Positions 34,901 to 59,044 of a DNA stretch of 64,000 nt are shown one piece after another. The notes under the pieces are model-generated. The model had not been told where the DNA came from and searched no databases. It saw nothing but the letters and a program-made list of their open reading frames with translations. The stretch covers positions 362,501-426,500 of the forward strand of contig JAJTWR010000159.1 in the NCBI GenBank assembly GCA_021613335.1. The letters run 5' to 3'. Each line of letters starts with the position of its first letter. Positions within the stretch are counted from its first letter, which is position 1. Source of the DNA: Whitmania pigra (lineage: Eukaryota > Annelida > Clitellata > Hirudinida > Haemopidae). The position numbers and the translations under genes are program-made.

Positions 34901-35505
34901 CTTTTTCACGTACAGAGTAATATCAAAGCCGCGCGCTAAACGTACGACTATCACGCTTAAGACTGCTTGTACTTAGGCTGCTTTTGTTTCAAAACTACTT
35001 TTCCATTCAAGCTGGGAAGACGTGAGTAATAAGCCTCTGGGAACAGCTTATAAGTAGCGGTATAAATTCAAAGTTCTCGACTTGAAGCGCTGCCGTCGAT
35101 GGTTTCGCTTCGTTTTAAGGAGACAACGTACAATTTTGATTTCATTTATTCTTTGAAATATTAACTCGCCAGGTTTGGTTGCTTCTGTTTATCGGAATTT
35201 TATGTACAATTTGAATATTATTAATGCACAAGGGCCTGGCGCAGCGTAACATGCAAAATGTCATTACTCTTTGAAGCTGACATGTTTCTATCAGCTGTGA
35301 CAAACTGTGAACAACGGCGCTCTAAATGCTACCATTTGTAAGAAGCTTTAAAACTGAAATGTGGATGGACTTTCCCCAAATTAATCATGCATTGTCATTT
35401 TAGTAGTAAGCCTTTTCCGCGCAATTCATTCGTGCTTGTTTGGAAACGTTCGAAACTGGCGTCGATAGTGCAATTAGGATTGTAATTCATTACTTGCTTT
35501 TACAG
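28910..35505. other. Large intergenic region between TMX2 and the cotransporter
   Basis: TMX2 (minus) and the cotransporter (plus) are divergent, so both promoters should lie here. Contents: the LINE relic at 29845-30305, a CRE palindrome at 31512-31519 and scattered AT-rich DNA. Near 34250-34400 a GC-richer stretch (CGCACGTGCGCGATCG) could belong to a promoter. A 69-residue frame with two hydrophobic segments at 32635-32844 (+) is unrecognised and may be random. Confidence 0.5.
29845..30305 (-). mobile_element. CR1/L2-type LINE reverse transcriptase relic
   Basis: The reverse complement translates, with several stops and frameshifts, to the C-terminal part of a CR1/L2-type reverse transcriptase: SVRNFSVFLDSDLAMHTHIG, HITRMCFMMLR, LVTFLVLSKLDYA and, in a shifted frame, LQSVVNAAARLVM. 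It is a short 5'-truncated and decayed fragment in the TMX2-NKCC intergenic region. Confidence 0.75.
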
Positions 35506-35508
35506 GGG

Positions 35509-47851
<12,343 letters not shown>

Positions 47852-48952
47852 TGATTCCTTCTTAAAGAACCCTTTGAAAAGAATGTTTCCAGATGATTTT
47901 TAATGAGAAGAGATTTTATTAGCTTTCCAGACATCGCCCTTTCGCATTGGGCATGCGAGTGAAGAGTGGCCCACGAATCTGTGCTACCTTTGTGAAAGTA
48001 ATTCGATATGCATACATTCCCGTCCAGCAGTTGGTGTAATTATTCATGAGTTTAATTACTAGATTAGGTGCAATCAGTTGTTGACAGAATTCTTGAGACT
48101 GATAATTCATTTCAAACACTCCGATCTTTTTGAGTTTTTAAATCACAATTGAATCCTTGATCTCAGACGATTTTTTGATAGTGTTTCTACTAATTCCGTA
48201 CATTTATTAGATAAGCAGGTTACTAAACCCAATCACCATTCCTGCCTTTGTGATTGATCATGAGTGTCATAATTATGTTGTTGACTGGCTGAAGTTTCAT
48301 GTCTGGTTTTGAATCAACTTCTTGTTTGACGAGGCTGCCTTAACGGATGATGCCTTCTGTGTTTGTTAAAGTTCATGTTTGAAAGATCACGCAAACCTTT
48401 GTGCTGTGGAGTCATTTACCTCGAGGAGGTTAACTTTTCTCATCTCATTGCACACATATCCTGCTTACTTTTGTCTATTATTTTATTATTGTGATAGTGA
48501 TTTTTGATGTGATGATGATGATGATGATGAGGCAACGGTTTTTTGTTGTGAAGTGTAGCTAACAAAAATCTATTTCCCAACCTCAATCTCAATTTTTGTA
48601 AAAATTATCACTCATTCAGAATGTTACATGAAGTCTTCAGATGATCGAATGAAGTTCGAAATCAAATGTTTATACCATGTAGAATCGATTTTAATATCAC
48701 TTTTGTACAACAATAGCAAGCTGTATTTCAATTTATGCAACTAGATCAATGTAAGCAACTGAATTAATTTACGCATGACTACGTAGCAGCTAAAACATCA
48801 AGCTGACAATTTTGAATTATTACTATATAGTAAAATTCGGCTATATCGATTTGGCGCCAGAGCTTTTTTTGCTCCGTGATGGCAAATGCATGCCATGTTC
48901 GGGTCGCAAAAAATATAGCTATCCGGTTAAGTATTAACTATAAGGTCAAATC
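47852..48952. other. 3' flank of the cotransporter
   Basis: Non-coding, with a short (GAT)n run near 48510. Likely 3' UTR in its first part. No gene seen. Confidence 0.5.
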
Positions 48953-49245
48953 AAGAGCAGTTCTCTAAAATCTGCATACTTATCCGCTTTGAGTGCATTG
49001 CTGTATTGTAGCCTGTCTTCCCACGGTACCGTTAGAATGATGTCATCCGTCGACGGCGATACGAGCACCAAATCCGGCTTCTTGCCACTTTCTATCAGTA
49101 CCTGGGGGTAGTGCCTCATCCCTTCTAGGTCGGCTGCGACGGTCCAGTCGTTTGCCTCTGCAAGAATGTCTCGCCTGGGAGTTTGCAGAGGTGTGCGAAG
49201 CCCTCGCGCAAGAAATAAACCTTTCGCTGCCGTGCAATCGTGCCC
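48953..49245 (-). mobile_element. Fragment of a transposon endonuclease-like domain
   Basis: The minus strand reads open in one frame for about 80 codons (RRDILAEANDWTVAADLEG, SGKKPDLVLVS, LTVPWEDRLQYSN, KADKYADFREL). The PDLVL...LTVPWE...KYADF pattern is that of a PD-(D/E)xK-like domain often found at the end of retroelement proteins in invertebrates. It has no start and no flanking reverse transcriptase, so it is a stray fragment. Confidence 0.5.
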
Positions 49246-49427
49246 GAAATTTGTAAATTGCTAACTAATAAAAAAGTAAATTGTTAATCGATTTGATTGT
49301 AAAAATAATTGAGTGCTTTTCGAAAACTTGAAGGTTTAATGGGGCGGACGGCAAAAACAGTGGGTGCGCCACTGCGTGAGCTGATAGTTAATAAGAAAGT
49401 CTTGGGTTAACTACAAGGCTGTACAAA

Positions 49428-50765
49428 ATGTCGTACGATACGAAGTACACAGATGCAAAGTTGAACAATTTAAACCACCAAGTTTGGAAGTTTAAAGTAA
49501 AGATGTTGTTGATTCAAGATGACACTTAGTTGTGCAAGGTGAAACACCGAATCAGCTCCCGGATGGATGGGCAAGAAAAGATAAAAAAAAGCACAATGTA
49601 CAATTTCGTGACTGTTGAAGACAACCAGATAATTCATATCTGCAATTGCAATAATGCAAAAGACATGTGGACAGAATTCAGTGGCGTACCAACCGTTCTT
49701 GCCGCCCGGGGTGGTCATAATATTTGCCGCTCCCCCGTTAATAATTTGTTAACCTCAAAAAAAAGCTCTTAAATATTTTCACATTCAAATTAGTTTAAAG
49801 TTTACAAACTCTCTCCACTTTTTCCTCATTTTTTAAATAACAATTTCAAAATTCAGTCCATCGGCAAGTTCCATCTCATCGAAGGTGGATTTTTTTATTA
49901 GCTTAAGTTTGGAAAAAAAGAGCTCTCACCTGCCAGAACTGTTAGCCCGGGCTAGGAAGATATGCAACAGATCACAGTATTATGGACAGAATCCCAAGGC
50001 GGTAGCCCTGTATGAAGCTCAAAAGTTAGAAGGAACCATCGAGCTTATCGTTTCCTGAAGCTTCCATAAAATACTTCAATCTCTTACTTTCTGCAAAAAA
50101 ACTTTTTTCTCTGTGTCTTCATCAACTATGTCAACGATAATTATCATCCAACGGAGTTTACGGTATGAGAAAGGCGTATTTGTTTGCGAGCTAGTGAATT
50201 CGCTGAAATCTGAATTTTTAATGTACACAAAACACTGAGGAGAGGGAGTAGCCGTTTTCTCTATTTTTGTTTTTGTTTTTTACGTACCCTCTCAAAATGC
50301 CGCCCCTTGGCACTTGCCTCCCCTTGGCACTTCCCTTTGCACGCCACTGACAGAATTGCAAAGAGTGCAAAGCATATCGAACCTCAGCAGTAAAAAGGTA
50401 TCTTCTGAAGAAATTGTACAAGATAAAGCTTCGAAGAGATCAAAACATCAGATGCTTTGTTTTTGCAACAAAAAGGAACCTTTTGTAAGAAATTGTCGAA
50501 GGTGGATTAAAGATGGAAGACCACTAAAGTCAGAAAAGATGTTGAGTCCTTCATTTCAGTTTCATTTTGGAAATGATGATTCTGATTGGTTTGTAGATTG
50601 GTTTCAAAAAATTTAGAGAATTCAATGAAAAAAGAGAGATCAAAATTGCTAAAGGATATTTAGAAGCAGTAGGAGAAGGCACAGTTCCTGTTGAAATGCT
50701 CATTAAAGGAAGGTGGCATCAGAAGAAACTATCAGTATTACGTATTTACTAGTCACAATTTGTAG
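49428..50765 (+). mobile_element. Copia-type retrotransposon relic (gag to protease), interrupted
   Basis: The frame from the ATG at 49428 has the Copia gag start (VWKFKVKMLLIQ), broken by a stop near 49527. A further frame encodes DNQIIHICNCNNAKDMW. After the inserted element 49679-50349 the gag frame resumes (LQRVQSISNLSSKK) and reaches a decayed zinc knuckle (CFCNKKEPFVRNC, with Pro where His is usual). A protease-region remnant follows (IKIAKGYLEAVGEGTVPVEM) to about 50750. No long terminal repeats, integrase or reverse transcriptase are seen. It is a dead fragment. Confidence 0.75.
49679..50349. mobile_element. hAT-type MITE inserted in the copia gag relic
   Basis: The ends CAGTGGCGTAC and GCACGCCACTG are imperfect inverted repeats of the hAT kind. 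The flanks are the exact 8-bp direct repeat ACAGAATT (49671-49678 and 50350-50357). The interior, 671 bp, has no recognisable transposase. Confidence 0.8.
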
Positions 50766-51459
50766 TATTTAGCAACTATCATGCGCACCATAGTCTACGG
50801 ACGCAATTGCCAGTGTGACCAGTGGTCTTTTTGCAAAAGAGTCAAGTGCGCAACTTATACGCCCGCTATCGCCACGTATCTGCTAAAATATTGGGAGACA
50901 ATACTTGGCCGAAAATTATTAATTATTATATATGAATCCACTGCAACTTAGATGCTAAGGTAAGCAATACTTTGGAATAAAGCCTCTTCCACAATAATAA
51001 CCCTACAGGTTGAGAGTTCAATGCATTGATTACAATTCATAACACACTTTTCAAAATAAAACAAAACAATCCACACCAGTCATTAATTGACAATTGATGC
51101 TGAAATACTTTTAACCTTCACCTCGGCAATAGTTAAGGCTGTAAACATCAAATAGCAACAGAGAATTAGGGCTAACATAGTTGTTACATTGCTGCACAAC
51201 ATACTGCAAATAGTATATAAAGGGTATAATTTTTCATTCATGGAAGTTCTTATGTAATGATGTGGGGTCTTATTCATGTTTTCAATATTCCATGAGTGTT
51301 CCTTCTCACTTTCCACAAAAATTTAATTATTTTATTAAAAAAAGGTGCTCAATGTCAGAATCACTTTAGATAACAATCTAACATCTCTTTGATCAAACTG
51401 TTCGTGCATACAACAGCAACAGCGGTCCAAAAGAAATTAATTCTCTGATTTCATTCAAA

Positions 51460-53082
51460 TTAAGTCTCAGACTGCTTGATGCTCTCAGCTTTCTTTGATT
51501 CTCTCTCATTCCTTCTCTGCTCCCTCTCATCTGCTTTCTTCTTCACCTTTTCTGAATGGTTAGAGAAACCAGTGTACCATGAAGGGATTTGAGTCAAAAA
51601 GCATTCATGAACTGGCACTCCAAAGATTTCAGGAATCATGTACGGTTTCAGCCATGTAGTAACTGGAGAGAATCCAAAAACATAAGGGTAGCTCATGTTA
51701 TAGAACAACAAGCCATCGACCTAAAATTAATAATTTAAATTCATAAATGAGATGATATATCCTTAAATTAATAGTATAAATTAATTACATAAACAGAATA
51801 ACTTACCTCAAAATCAGGCTGTTTTGAAAAGATTTCTTGAAAAGACTGGAGTGTACACTTGAACCTTGGAGCCAATACGAACACACAGGGATTCTTGCTC
51901 GATCGCTGGGAGGCCAGTGGCATGTCTTCTCTGAACTTGCATTCCATCCAATACCAACGAAATTCAGTCTGAAGCAAATTAAAAGTTAATGTTTAGGTTG
52001 AAAAATCAATCAAAAACAATCAAAATGAGGTCAGGTTAACTCGATTAACTCACTTCACATTCGTACAAGTACTGATTCTCATGGGATATCATGTCAATGA
52101 CGTGATAAGTCTTTGTCGTCGAATCATAAATGCAATCCAGAACGGTGCTTTCTGTAAAATGAGTCAAAACATAAAATGAATCAATAAGTTCTCTAATTCT
52201 TGGTCAATTACTATCTACGACTGAAATGGTCTTTTATTATACTTTGTGGGCTTTCTCTGTTTCCTCCATTCAGATCAGATGGAAACTCAGCAACAACTCT
52301 TCCAGACTTATCATAGCACGTTGTATTACCCTGAAAACAGATTTGAACACTTGTTGTGATGAGAAAATAAACTTTAAAAAATTATGTAGCTATAGTTCAT
52401 TTGTTAAAGAAGATAATAATGTCTAGAATTGTCAAATATTTCCTGAAAACTTATTAACTCATACCCTAGCTGCTACTACAAGACACCTCTTCCCTACACA
52501 ACAAAGCACTGCACTGTAATTTTCTTCAAGATCTGCTGGGACTTCTAGCAGCCATTCAGATAACATTAACTAAAACAAAAATAAGTTGAATCAGCTGAAA
52601 GACCTGACAAATTAAGCCTGAAAATAATTCTTACATGGTCACCAAACTTTTTAGACTTTTTTTTGTGGGTATTGACATTCTCTTCCAAAGTTATTTTCCG
52701 TATTTGATTCAGCAATTCTTCTCTGCGACTGTGTCATGTTAAAATCTATATTTAATTGCATAAAAAATATGTGCATACATAAGCATTAAAGTAGCACCTC
52801 TCCTCAAAAGCTACCATCATTCTAGATGTTAAAACTAGGCAGTATTAATGCACAATTGATTACTTAATTGAATAAGTTATCCTTATTGGGCCAAACTTTA
52901 ACTTAATTAATGAATACTAACGCTTTGGAAGATTCGATAACTCGTTTTCGCCTTTCTTCTTGGTTGTCAGCCAGCTTAGCATTATTTTTATAGTTATTGA
53001 AACGCGGATGAACTGACGATGGGCAATTTAGCTGTGAAGATACACTTAAATTCAGTGCTAAAACAGCTTCTAATTCTTCCAT
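51460..53082 (-). CDS. SNUPN: Snurportin-1
   Basis: Seven exons on the minus strand: 53082-52922, 52728-52635, 52569-52465, 52330-52243, 52151-52054, 51968-51807 and 51720-51460, in phase, 322 residues (human 360). The N terminus [15 protein letters not shown] with basic [18 protein letters not shown] matches the importin-beta-binding domain. The cap-binding domain follows: [54 protein letters not shown] and VDGLLFYN...[18 protein letters not shown]. In the known family this protein binds the trimethylguanosine cap of snRNPs and carries them into the nucleus. The C-terminal tail is short and highly charged ([20 protein letters not shown]). A reverse AATAAA near 51333 would give a 3' UTR of about 130 bases. 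Start codon chosen as the only ATG in frame with the conserved N terminus. Confidence 0.93.
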
Positions 53083-54667
53083 GGTTTAACCTACTATCAC
53101 TTCTGCTTCTCCAGCTATCTTAAGGCAATTCGGCCGGCTAATGCTTACATTAAGTGCATGCACGCACTCTGGGAAACCCGAATAGCAAAAAACATCACCG
53201 TAAAGATCCTCTATAGAACTATTTTTCAAAATACTGCCAATTTATTGAAAATATAATTTTTATTTATTAATATTATTTTAAATTTTATATTAAGAATAAT
53301 ATTAATATGACTATACTATAAGAAAAAACTTATAAGTTCATCTTCCTAACAATTGACCACGAGACCTGCGACTTTCAGAAGATTGATGAACAGAAAACTC
53401 AAGTGTGATGCAATGTGCTACCAAAAGTTGAATTTTGATAATTTGTACTTTAATACGTGGATATAATGTACTGTTACGTCTGGTAAGAATAAAAAATGCA
53501 AAATCAATTTCGAAAATAAGACTTTTCGGAACTCATAAGGTTTCATGGACTCCTGCAAATAACAAAAACACAATTTTTTTCTCCAATACAACGTACAAAA
53601 GCTTCATCTATCTATTCGGCTATTTTTTTTTTATCAGATATACGGTCCAGAATACATTGAATACCTGTCAGGCCTAATTTTATCATCAATTTGTGGTATT
53701 CTGCCTTTGGCTTTATTGATAAAAGGTTTTTCTTTAGCACTAACTTTACTGGCTAGAAGCCCAGCTAGGCCCTTCGATACTGTCCTGGTTCGAAATCATT
53801 AACCCAGTGGGCGTCTGCAGGGGGACATTCTCTGCCCCGATTTCCCCCCAAATGACGTCATCATTCCTAATCGCAACGGACGAGGAAAAATCTTTCAACT
53901 TTCTTATCTGAACTCATGAAGGCGATCGTAAAAAAGTATTTTTCAATAATCTTATCCAAGTACTTCTATGAATCATAATCATTAACCATATAAGCTTTCG
54001 AACGTCTGGTAATTCCTTCCATCTTTACATCAATCGCTTCAAGGTTCAGTTTGTTATTAGAACAAGAAATTTCATCTTTAAATTGAATTTCTTAAATACA
54101 AAATAACGCGATGTGAATCCTTCCGGGTTTTGTTTTTGGACATCATTTCCTTTACGTTTCTACTGATTTACGTCTTAATTTTTGTTCGCTTATACTTAAT
54201 GTACATAAAACAAAAAATCTATTCAATCAAATTCAGAAACCTTTAAAAACGGAATGATGATCATCCAGCAATAAAATCTTTTAATAATTTTATTTTTCAC
54301 CACATATTTATAATTATTAGTTCAAAGTTTAATATTTTGTCAACCAAAGTTCAGTTTTACAGGCATTTCAAAGATCACATTAGCTGCGACTTTTAGAAAA
54401 AAAAGTTAATTTTAGGATATCGCTAAGTTTTTCGGTAACTAATAATATGATAACATATGGAGTTTAATAGATGATATTAGTAAAAGTTTCTTTAAAAAAT
54501 TTCTACACACATCATGTACTTGAATCGATCTGGTCTGTTTTATGCTTGCCAGCTTTTATGACATTTGATTTCAAAAAAAAAATTAAAAGGTTTGTTCATG
54601 AAACATCTTAAGGGTTAAAGAGAAACTGCTGTTTGCAATAACATTTAATAAAACTTCAAATCGTAAC
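53083..54667. other. Divergent intergenic region with an unresolved frame
   Basis: Upstream of SNUPN. A plus-strand frame 53435-53677 and a second stretch from an acceptor-like TTTTTTATCAG near 53638 could be parts of a small membrane protein (IYGPEYIEYLSGL, then hydrophobic LPLALLIKGFSLALTLL, stop near 53801). I could not join them with consistent phase and a start codon. A CRE palindrome lies at 53853-53860. Confidence 0.3.
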
Positions 54668-55018
54668 ATGATGTTGACGAAAGTCTTTGTCGTCTGCGCC
54701 TTTCTGGAAATCGTCTGGGCTCAATATAATTGCTCCTTCGCAGAAAATAAACTGCTGAAATCTTTTAAGGATATGCCTCTTACTTCGAAGTTGGCCGTCG
54801 TCAAGGTTAGAACCAAGAGAATCGTGACCGTGTTTCCCCGACAAGAAAGGGTGAATCAGCTTGAGGCGGCCATTGGTTACATCGAAGGATGGGGCTTCAT
54901 TCCAGCCCTTCTCGAGAAGGTTGGAAGAGCCTTTCTTGATTATTTGACTCCAGTGCTGAGAGCCAGGTTTAACGATTTTATGAGAGAGTTGATCGAAATT
55001 GAAAGCATGACAGTTTAA
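54668..55018 (+). CDS. Small secreted protein of unknown family
   Basis: Single exon of 116 residues starting with two adjacent ATGs. The first 18 residues form a clean signal peptide (MMLTKVFVVCAFLEIVWA), with likely cleavage before QYNCSF. The mature part is about 98 residues, with one cysteine only, so no internal disulfide. There is a basic stretch RTKRIVTVFPRQER with a KR dibasic site, then a mostly helical, amphipathic half (LEAAIGYIEGWGFIPALLEKVGRAFLDYL). AATAAA at 55242-55247 would close a 3' UTR of about 230 bases. I recognise no homologue. It could be a secreted effector, a peptide precursor or a lineage-specific protein. The base composition is richer in GC than the flanks, which supports coding. 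Confidence 0.65.
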   Translation: MMLTKVFVVCAFLEIVWAQYNCSFAENKLLKSFKDMPLTSKLAVVKVRTKRIVTVFPRQERVNQLEAAIGYIEGWGFIPALLEKVGRAFLDYLTPVLRARFNDFMRELIEIESMTV

Positions 55019-55580
55019 TTCGAATGCTTTCACATACATTATTTTCAGATAAAACGCTAATTTTTTTAAACGTTTCGCAAATGTGATTGTTACATTATTT
55101 TTTGATAAACTATTTTTATTTAAAACCTTAACAAGTGATACGAAACGAAAATTTAATCTTAATAATATGAATCATTTGCAGAAATCGAATTATTATTTGC
55201 ATTATTTTACAATTGAAACATTCAGTTATCATTGTTTTTGAAATAAAACACAGTGACTTAATGCTTGTTGAATCATTTAAATAAATTTAAATAATTTAAT
55301 CTAAATTATGGACTGTAAACTTGTGATTGTCATATAATTCTCCTCTCATGAAGAGTTTGTAAACGTAAATGTTTTTACGACTGATTGTCGCAACATAATC
55401 GAGCACACAAATGTTCAATTCAATAAATAAATTTAATTTATACCTGCTGGACAATTGTATTCTTAAATAATTAGCTGAGCAAAGCACTAACAGTTCAAAG
55501 CTGTTTAGATTAAGCGAAGTTTGTTTCAAGCAGCCAGGCAGCACGTTCTGCAAAGCACAAGGAGCGAGGTTGCAGTGAAA

Positions 55581-56068
55581 ATGGCTTTCGAAGTGTTAAA
55601 AGCGATGAAAACATGTTCATGCTCCTTCGTTTTGATTGTTTTTCTCAAATACATTGATGCAAGTACTCATAGCAAGCGACTTTACCAGGACATTTTGAAT
55701 TCTGCGTCTTACAACAAACTCATCAGGCCAGTCGGTCAGAATTCAGACACTTTGGTGGTCAGGGTTGGCTTGAGGCTGACTTCCATCATCGACATAGTAA
55801 GATAATCATAATTTATTTATATTCGTATAATAATTATAACAATTTGTTTATATTCTTACGCAGATCATTTCTGGTTTAGGTGTCTTTACACAATAAGTTA
55901 TCATTGAACTCAGTTTCGATATTTGTAAGATGAAATGATAATAACTTCAATTAGCCATTTTTAATTTATTGTTATTGAATTACTGTATTATTGACTTAGT
56001 TATTATAGCTCAATAATAATAATAATACTCACTAAGCATTAGTTTGATTCTTATTTGTGTTGCTCAAA

Positions 56069-56102
<34 letters not shown>

Positions 56103-58425
56103 ATTATTATTTATTTATTTATTTACTAATATAATTATTATAGCAACGTACCGGATGCGATGGCATAATAACAATAACTCTTTAAAACAAAGTCTGAATA
56201 TTTTAGTCTGAGCGTGAAATTTAAAGAATGCATCTTTTCATTTTACTGGCAATTAACCAATAATTTATTTTAAGTTATCCATAATTTATTTTAACATTAT
56301 CTTACAGGATGAGAAAAATCAAATAATGACCACGAACGTTTGGTTAGAGCAGGTATTGACCTGGAAATATTGATTCATCTGAAGCTTTTAGTTTTAATTA
56401 CCTTCAATTTTTCTTTCAAAATAATTGTAGAGTCTTAAGAATACTTGTATTGTTTCTGATCAACATTAAAACGTAACTTGAGACGAATGTGTGCTCTTAA
56501 ATGCATAGTGAAACTGATGTGAACTGAATAATATATAATGAGCGATTCATACGCTATCAATTTAATTATCTGCCGATAGATAATAACACTGAATATTAAT
56601 ATAATATATTAAGAATAATAATCATTTCTGGGCAGGAATGGTACGATTACAAGTTGAAATGGAACCCAGAAAATTATGGAAACGTAAGGAAGCTCTACGT
56701 GCCACCAGATGCAATTTGGTTGCCTGACATTGTTCTTTACAACAGGTCTTGACCATTCAGTCGCTATTGATTTGTTACGTCTCATTCTACGGTCTGTCAA
56801 TATTCACACAATTAAGATCGAGCAATTTATTAATAAAAACATGGCGATTATATTCTAATAGAATTTTGTTTCTACTTATAAAGTAATTATTCGTTAGTGC
56901 TGATGGAAACTTCACTGTGAAAATCATGACCAAAGCCACGGTTCACAACGATGGCTTGGTAATCTGGAGTCCACCTGCTATTTACAAATCTCTGTGCCTC
57001 ATCAACGTAGAATACTTTCCATTCGACGAACAAAAGTGCACCTTAAAAATAGGCAGCTGGTCATACGATGGATACTCGGTCGACATCAAACACAACATGT
57101 TGAAAGATGGGGACAACGACTTGCAAGAGATTGAAAATGGTTTTGATTGATAATCTCAACAATCATTCTTATCGATTTTATTAAAAAATCATTCAGTTAT
57201 TTGAAATATCATTCAAGAGCATTAAATCTATTTCTTTCCAACTTTTAGAAAATTTCTCGCAATAGTATTTTAAAATTTGAGCAAATCTCTCACTGTTTCA
57301 GGCATCAACCTCACAGACTATGCGCCCAGCATAGAATGGGACTTGCTGGCAGTTCCAGCAAAAAAATACTTGAAATACTACCCTTGCTGCTCGGAGCCTT
57401 TCCCAGACATAAAATTTAACATCATCATCAGGAGAAAAACTCTATACCACACAGTCAATCTCATTCTACCATGTGTAGCCATCTGCGCCTTGACCCTATT
57501 AGTATTTTTCGTACCTGCTTATTCAGGAGAGAAAATAACAATGGCCATAACAATTCTCAACTCGCTCAACATTTTTTTGCTTCTCGTTGCTGAAATCAAC
57601 CCTCCAACGTCTCTGGCAACTCCCCTCATAGGAAAGTACTTGCTCTTCATCATGGTACTCGTTACGTGTTCCATAATAGTCACAGTCTTTGTCCTAAACA
57701 TTCACTTCCGCTCCCCATCTACGCACGTGATGTCACCGTGCATAAGGCAGCTTTTTCTTGAAGTACTTCCGAGGCTCTTGTTCATGCAACGACCTCAGGA
57801 CAAAAAGCAAGAACTTCAGCGTAAACTTGGTTTTATCGGTTCAACAAGAAGCGTCAACCAGGGCAGCAACATCCTCATAGATTCAACGAAAATGCCTGCA
57901 GGACAAGAAGCTAAGACTAAACCAATTGAGACTGAAGCTGCCGTCGGCCTCAATGCAAGGAATACTCATCATGCACCCCAATTTTATTCCCTCCTCGATG
58001 ATGAAGCAAATGACGACTGTGAAGAAGAAGAAGAGGAAGAGGATGATATTGAACAAGAAGTATGGCGTCAGCAGGAGACAAGACGAAGAGACGATTCTCA
58101 GCCAAAGTGCGCCCTTCCACCGACCCTGATGCAGGCGGTCATCGGGGTCAACTTCATAGCTGAACACATCAGAGAACAGGACGAGTCGGACAAAGTAAGT
58201 CCTCACAAAATGTTCATTTCCAATCGGCATTGAACTTACTGGCAGTACTTCGAACATTATTAGATCAAGGAGGATTGGCAGTTCATATCTACCGTCATGG
58301 ATCGCCTGTTCATGTGGATGTTCACGGCAGTTTGCTTCGTTGGAACTCTGAGCATCATCATACAAGCTCCAACACTCTACGACAACAAAACCCCCATCGA
58401 CCTTTCAAATATCTCCAAGCCATAA
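55581..58425 (+). CDS. Nicotinic acetylcholine receptor alpha-type subunit, complete
   Basis: Six exons: 55581-55796, 56308-56352, 56636-56745, 56898-57139, 57302-58194 and 58264-58425, in phase, 555 residues. Residues 1-27 are a signal peptide. The ligand domain has YNKLIRPV, loop A ([10 protein letters not shown]), Cys-loop [15 protein letters not shown], loop B (SWSYDG) and vicinal cysteines ([11 protein letters not shown]), making it an alpha subunit. M2 keeps the cation-channel SGEK entrance and the outer glutamate (VAEINPPTS). The 9' gate leucine is replaced by asparagine (codon 57559-57561) and 12' is also Asn. M3 ([28 protein letters not shown]) is normal. The M3-M4 loop has an acidic run (EEEEEEEDD). 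M4 is in the last exon, ending DLSNISKP. The 110-bp exon with loop A has exactly the phase and length of its counterpart at 17051-17160 in the first nicotinic gene. Confidence 0.94.
56070..56101. repeat. (GAT)n microsatellite
   Basis: About ten GAT triplets in the first intron (55797-56307) of the second nicotinic receptor gene, followed by TTATTTATTTA. Confidence 0.85.
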
Positions 58426-59044
58426 ACGAGATCTTCTGGAAAATGACGAACTTCGTCTCAGGAAACTTTTTTAAAAGAACTTCGTATCTCAGCGTAAGTT
58501 TGACCTGAAAACGTATTTTGGAAGGAGGAAATGTAACGCGAAAACGCGCAACAAAACAGTAACCCAACAATTTATTTATGCAAGACCATTGAAACAATGC
58601 AATCGGAGCCATGTTGAATAAGTCAAGATCATCGAGAAATCTCGTAGAAAAATGTCCTCAAGAACTTCTTGCATTCCCAATTTAATAAAAAATATTTGCC
58701 ATCGCCTGATGCTCATCTGATTGATAAAATGTGATTGAAAGTGATGCAAGCCAATCAATAACCTGATCGTGTACTCTATGAAAATGTGGACTTCAATTAG
58801 ATGCCATTTGAAAGGAGCAACAAAGTATAGTGTAGTAAATGGTGTTCCTGATGGTAGTGGTCGATTTGAACTTTAATGATTACAAAAAGTCTCTTAAAGT
58901 CGAGATTACAGGCTTTGACAATGGCACAATGACATGTGAAAGCCTCAAAACAACAAACTTGAAAAAAACACTGAGAAACAATAACCAGTAAAACATGTAA
59001 CATAATGTAACATTCATGAGCAAATCTCAATGGGCCTGAAGAGT

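Noticed and set aside
51083..51316. 77-codon minus-strand frame downstream of SNUPN
   Set aside because: It has no ATG at its start and no homology, and it lies beyond the SNUPN poly(A) signal near 51333.
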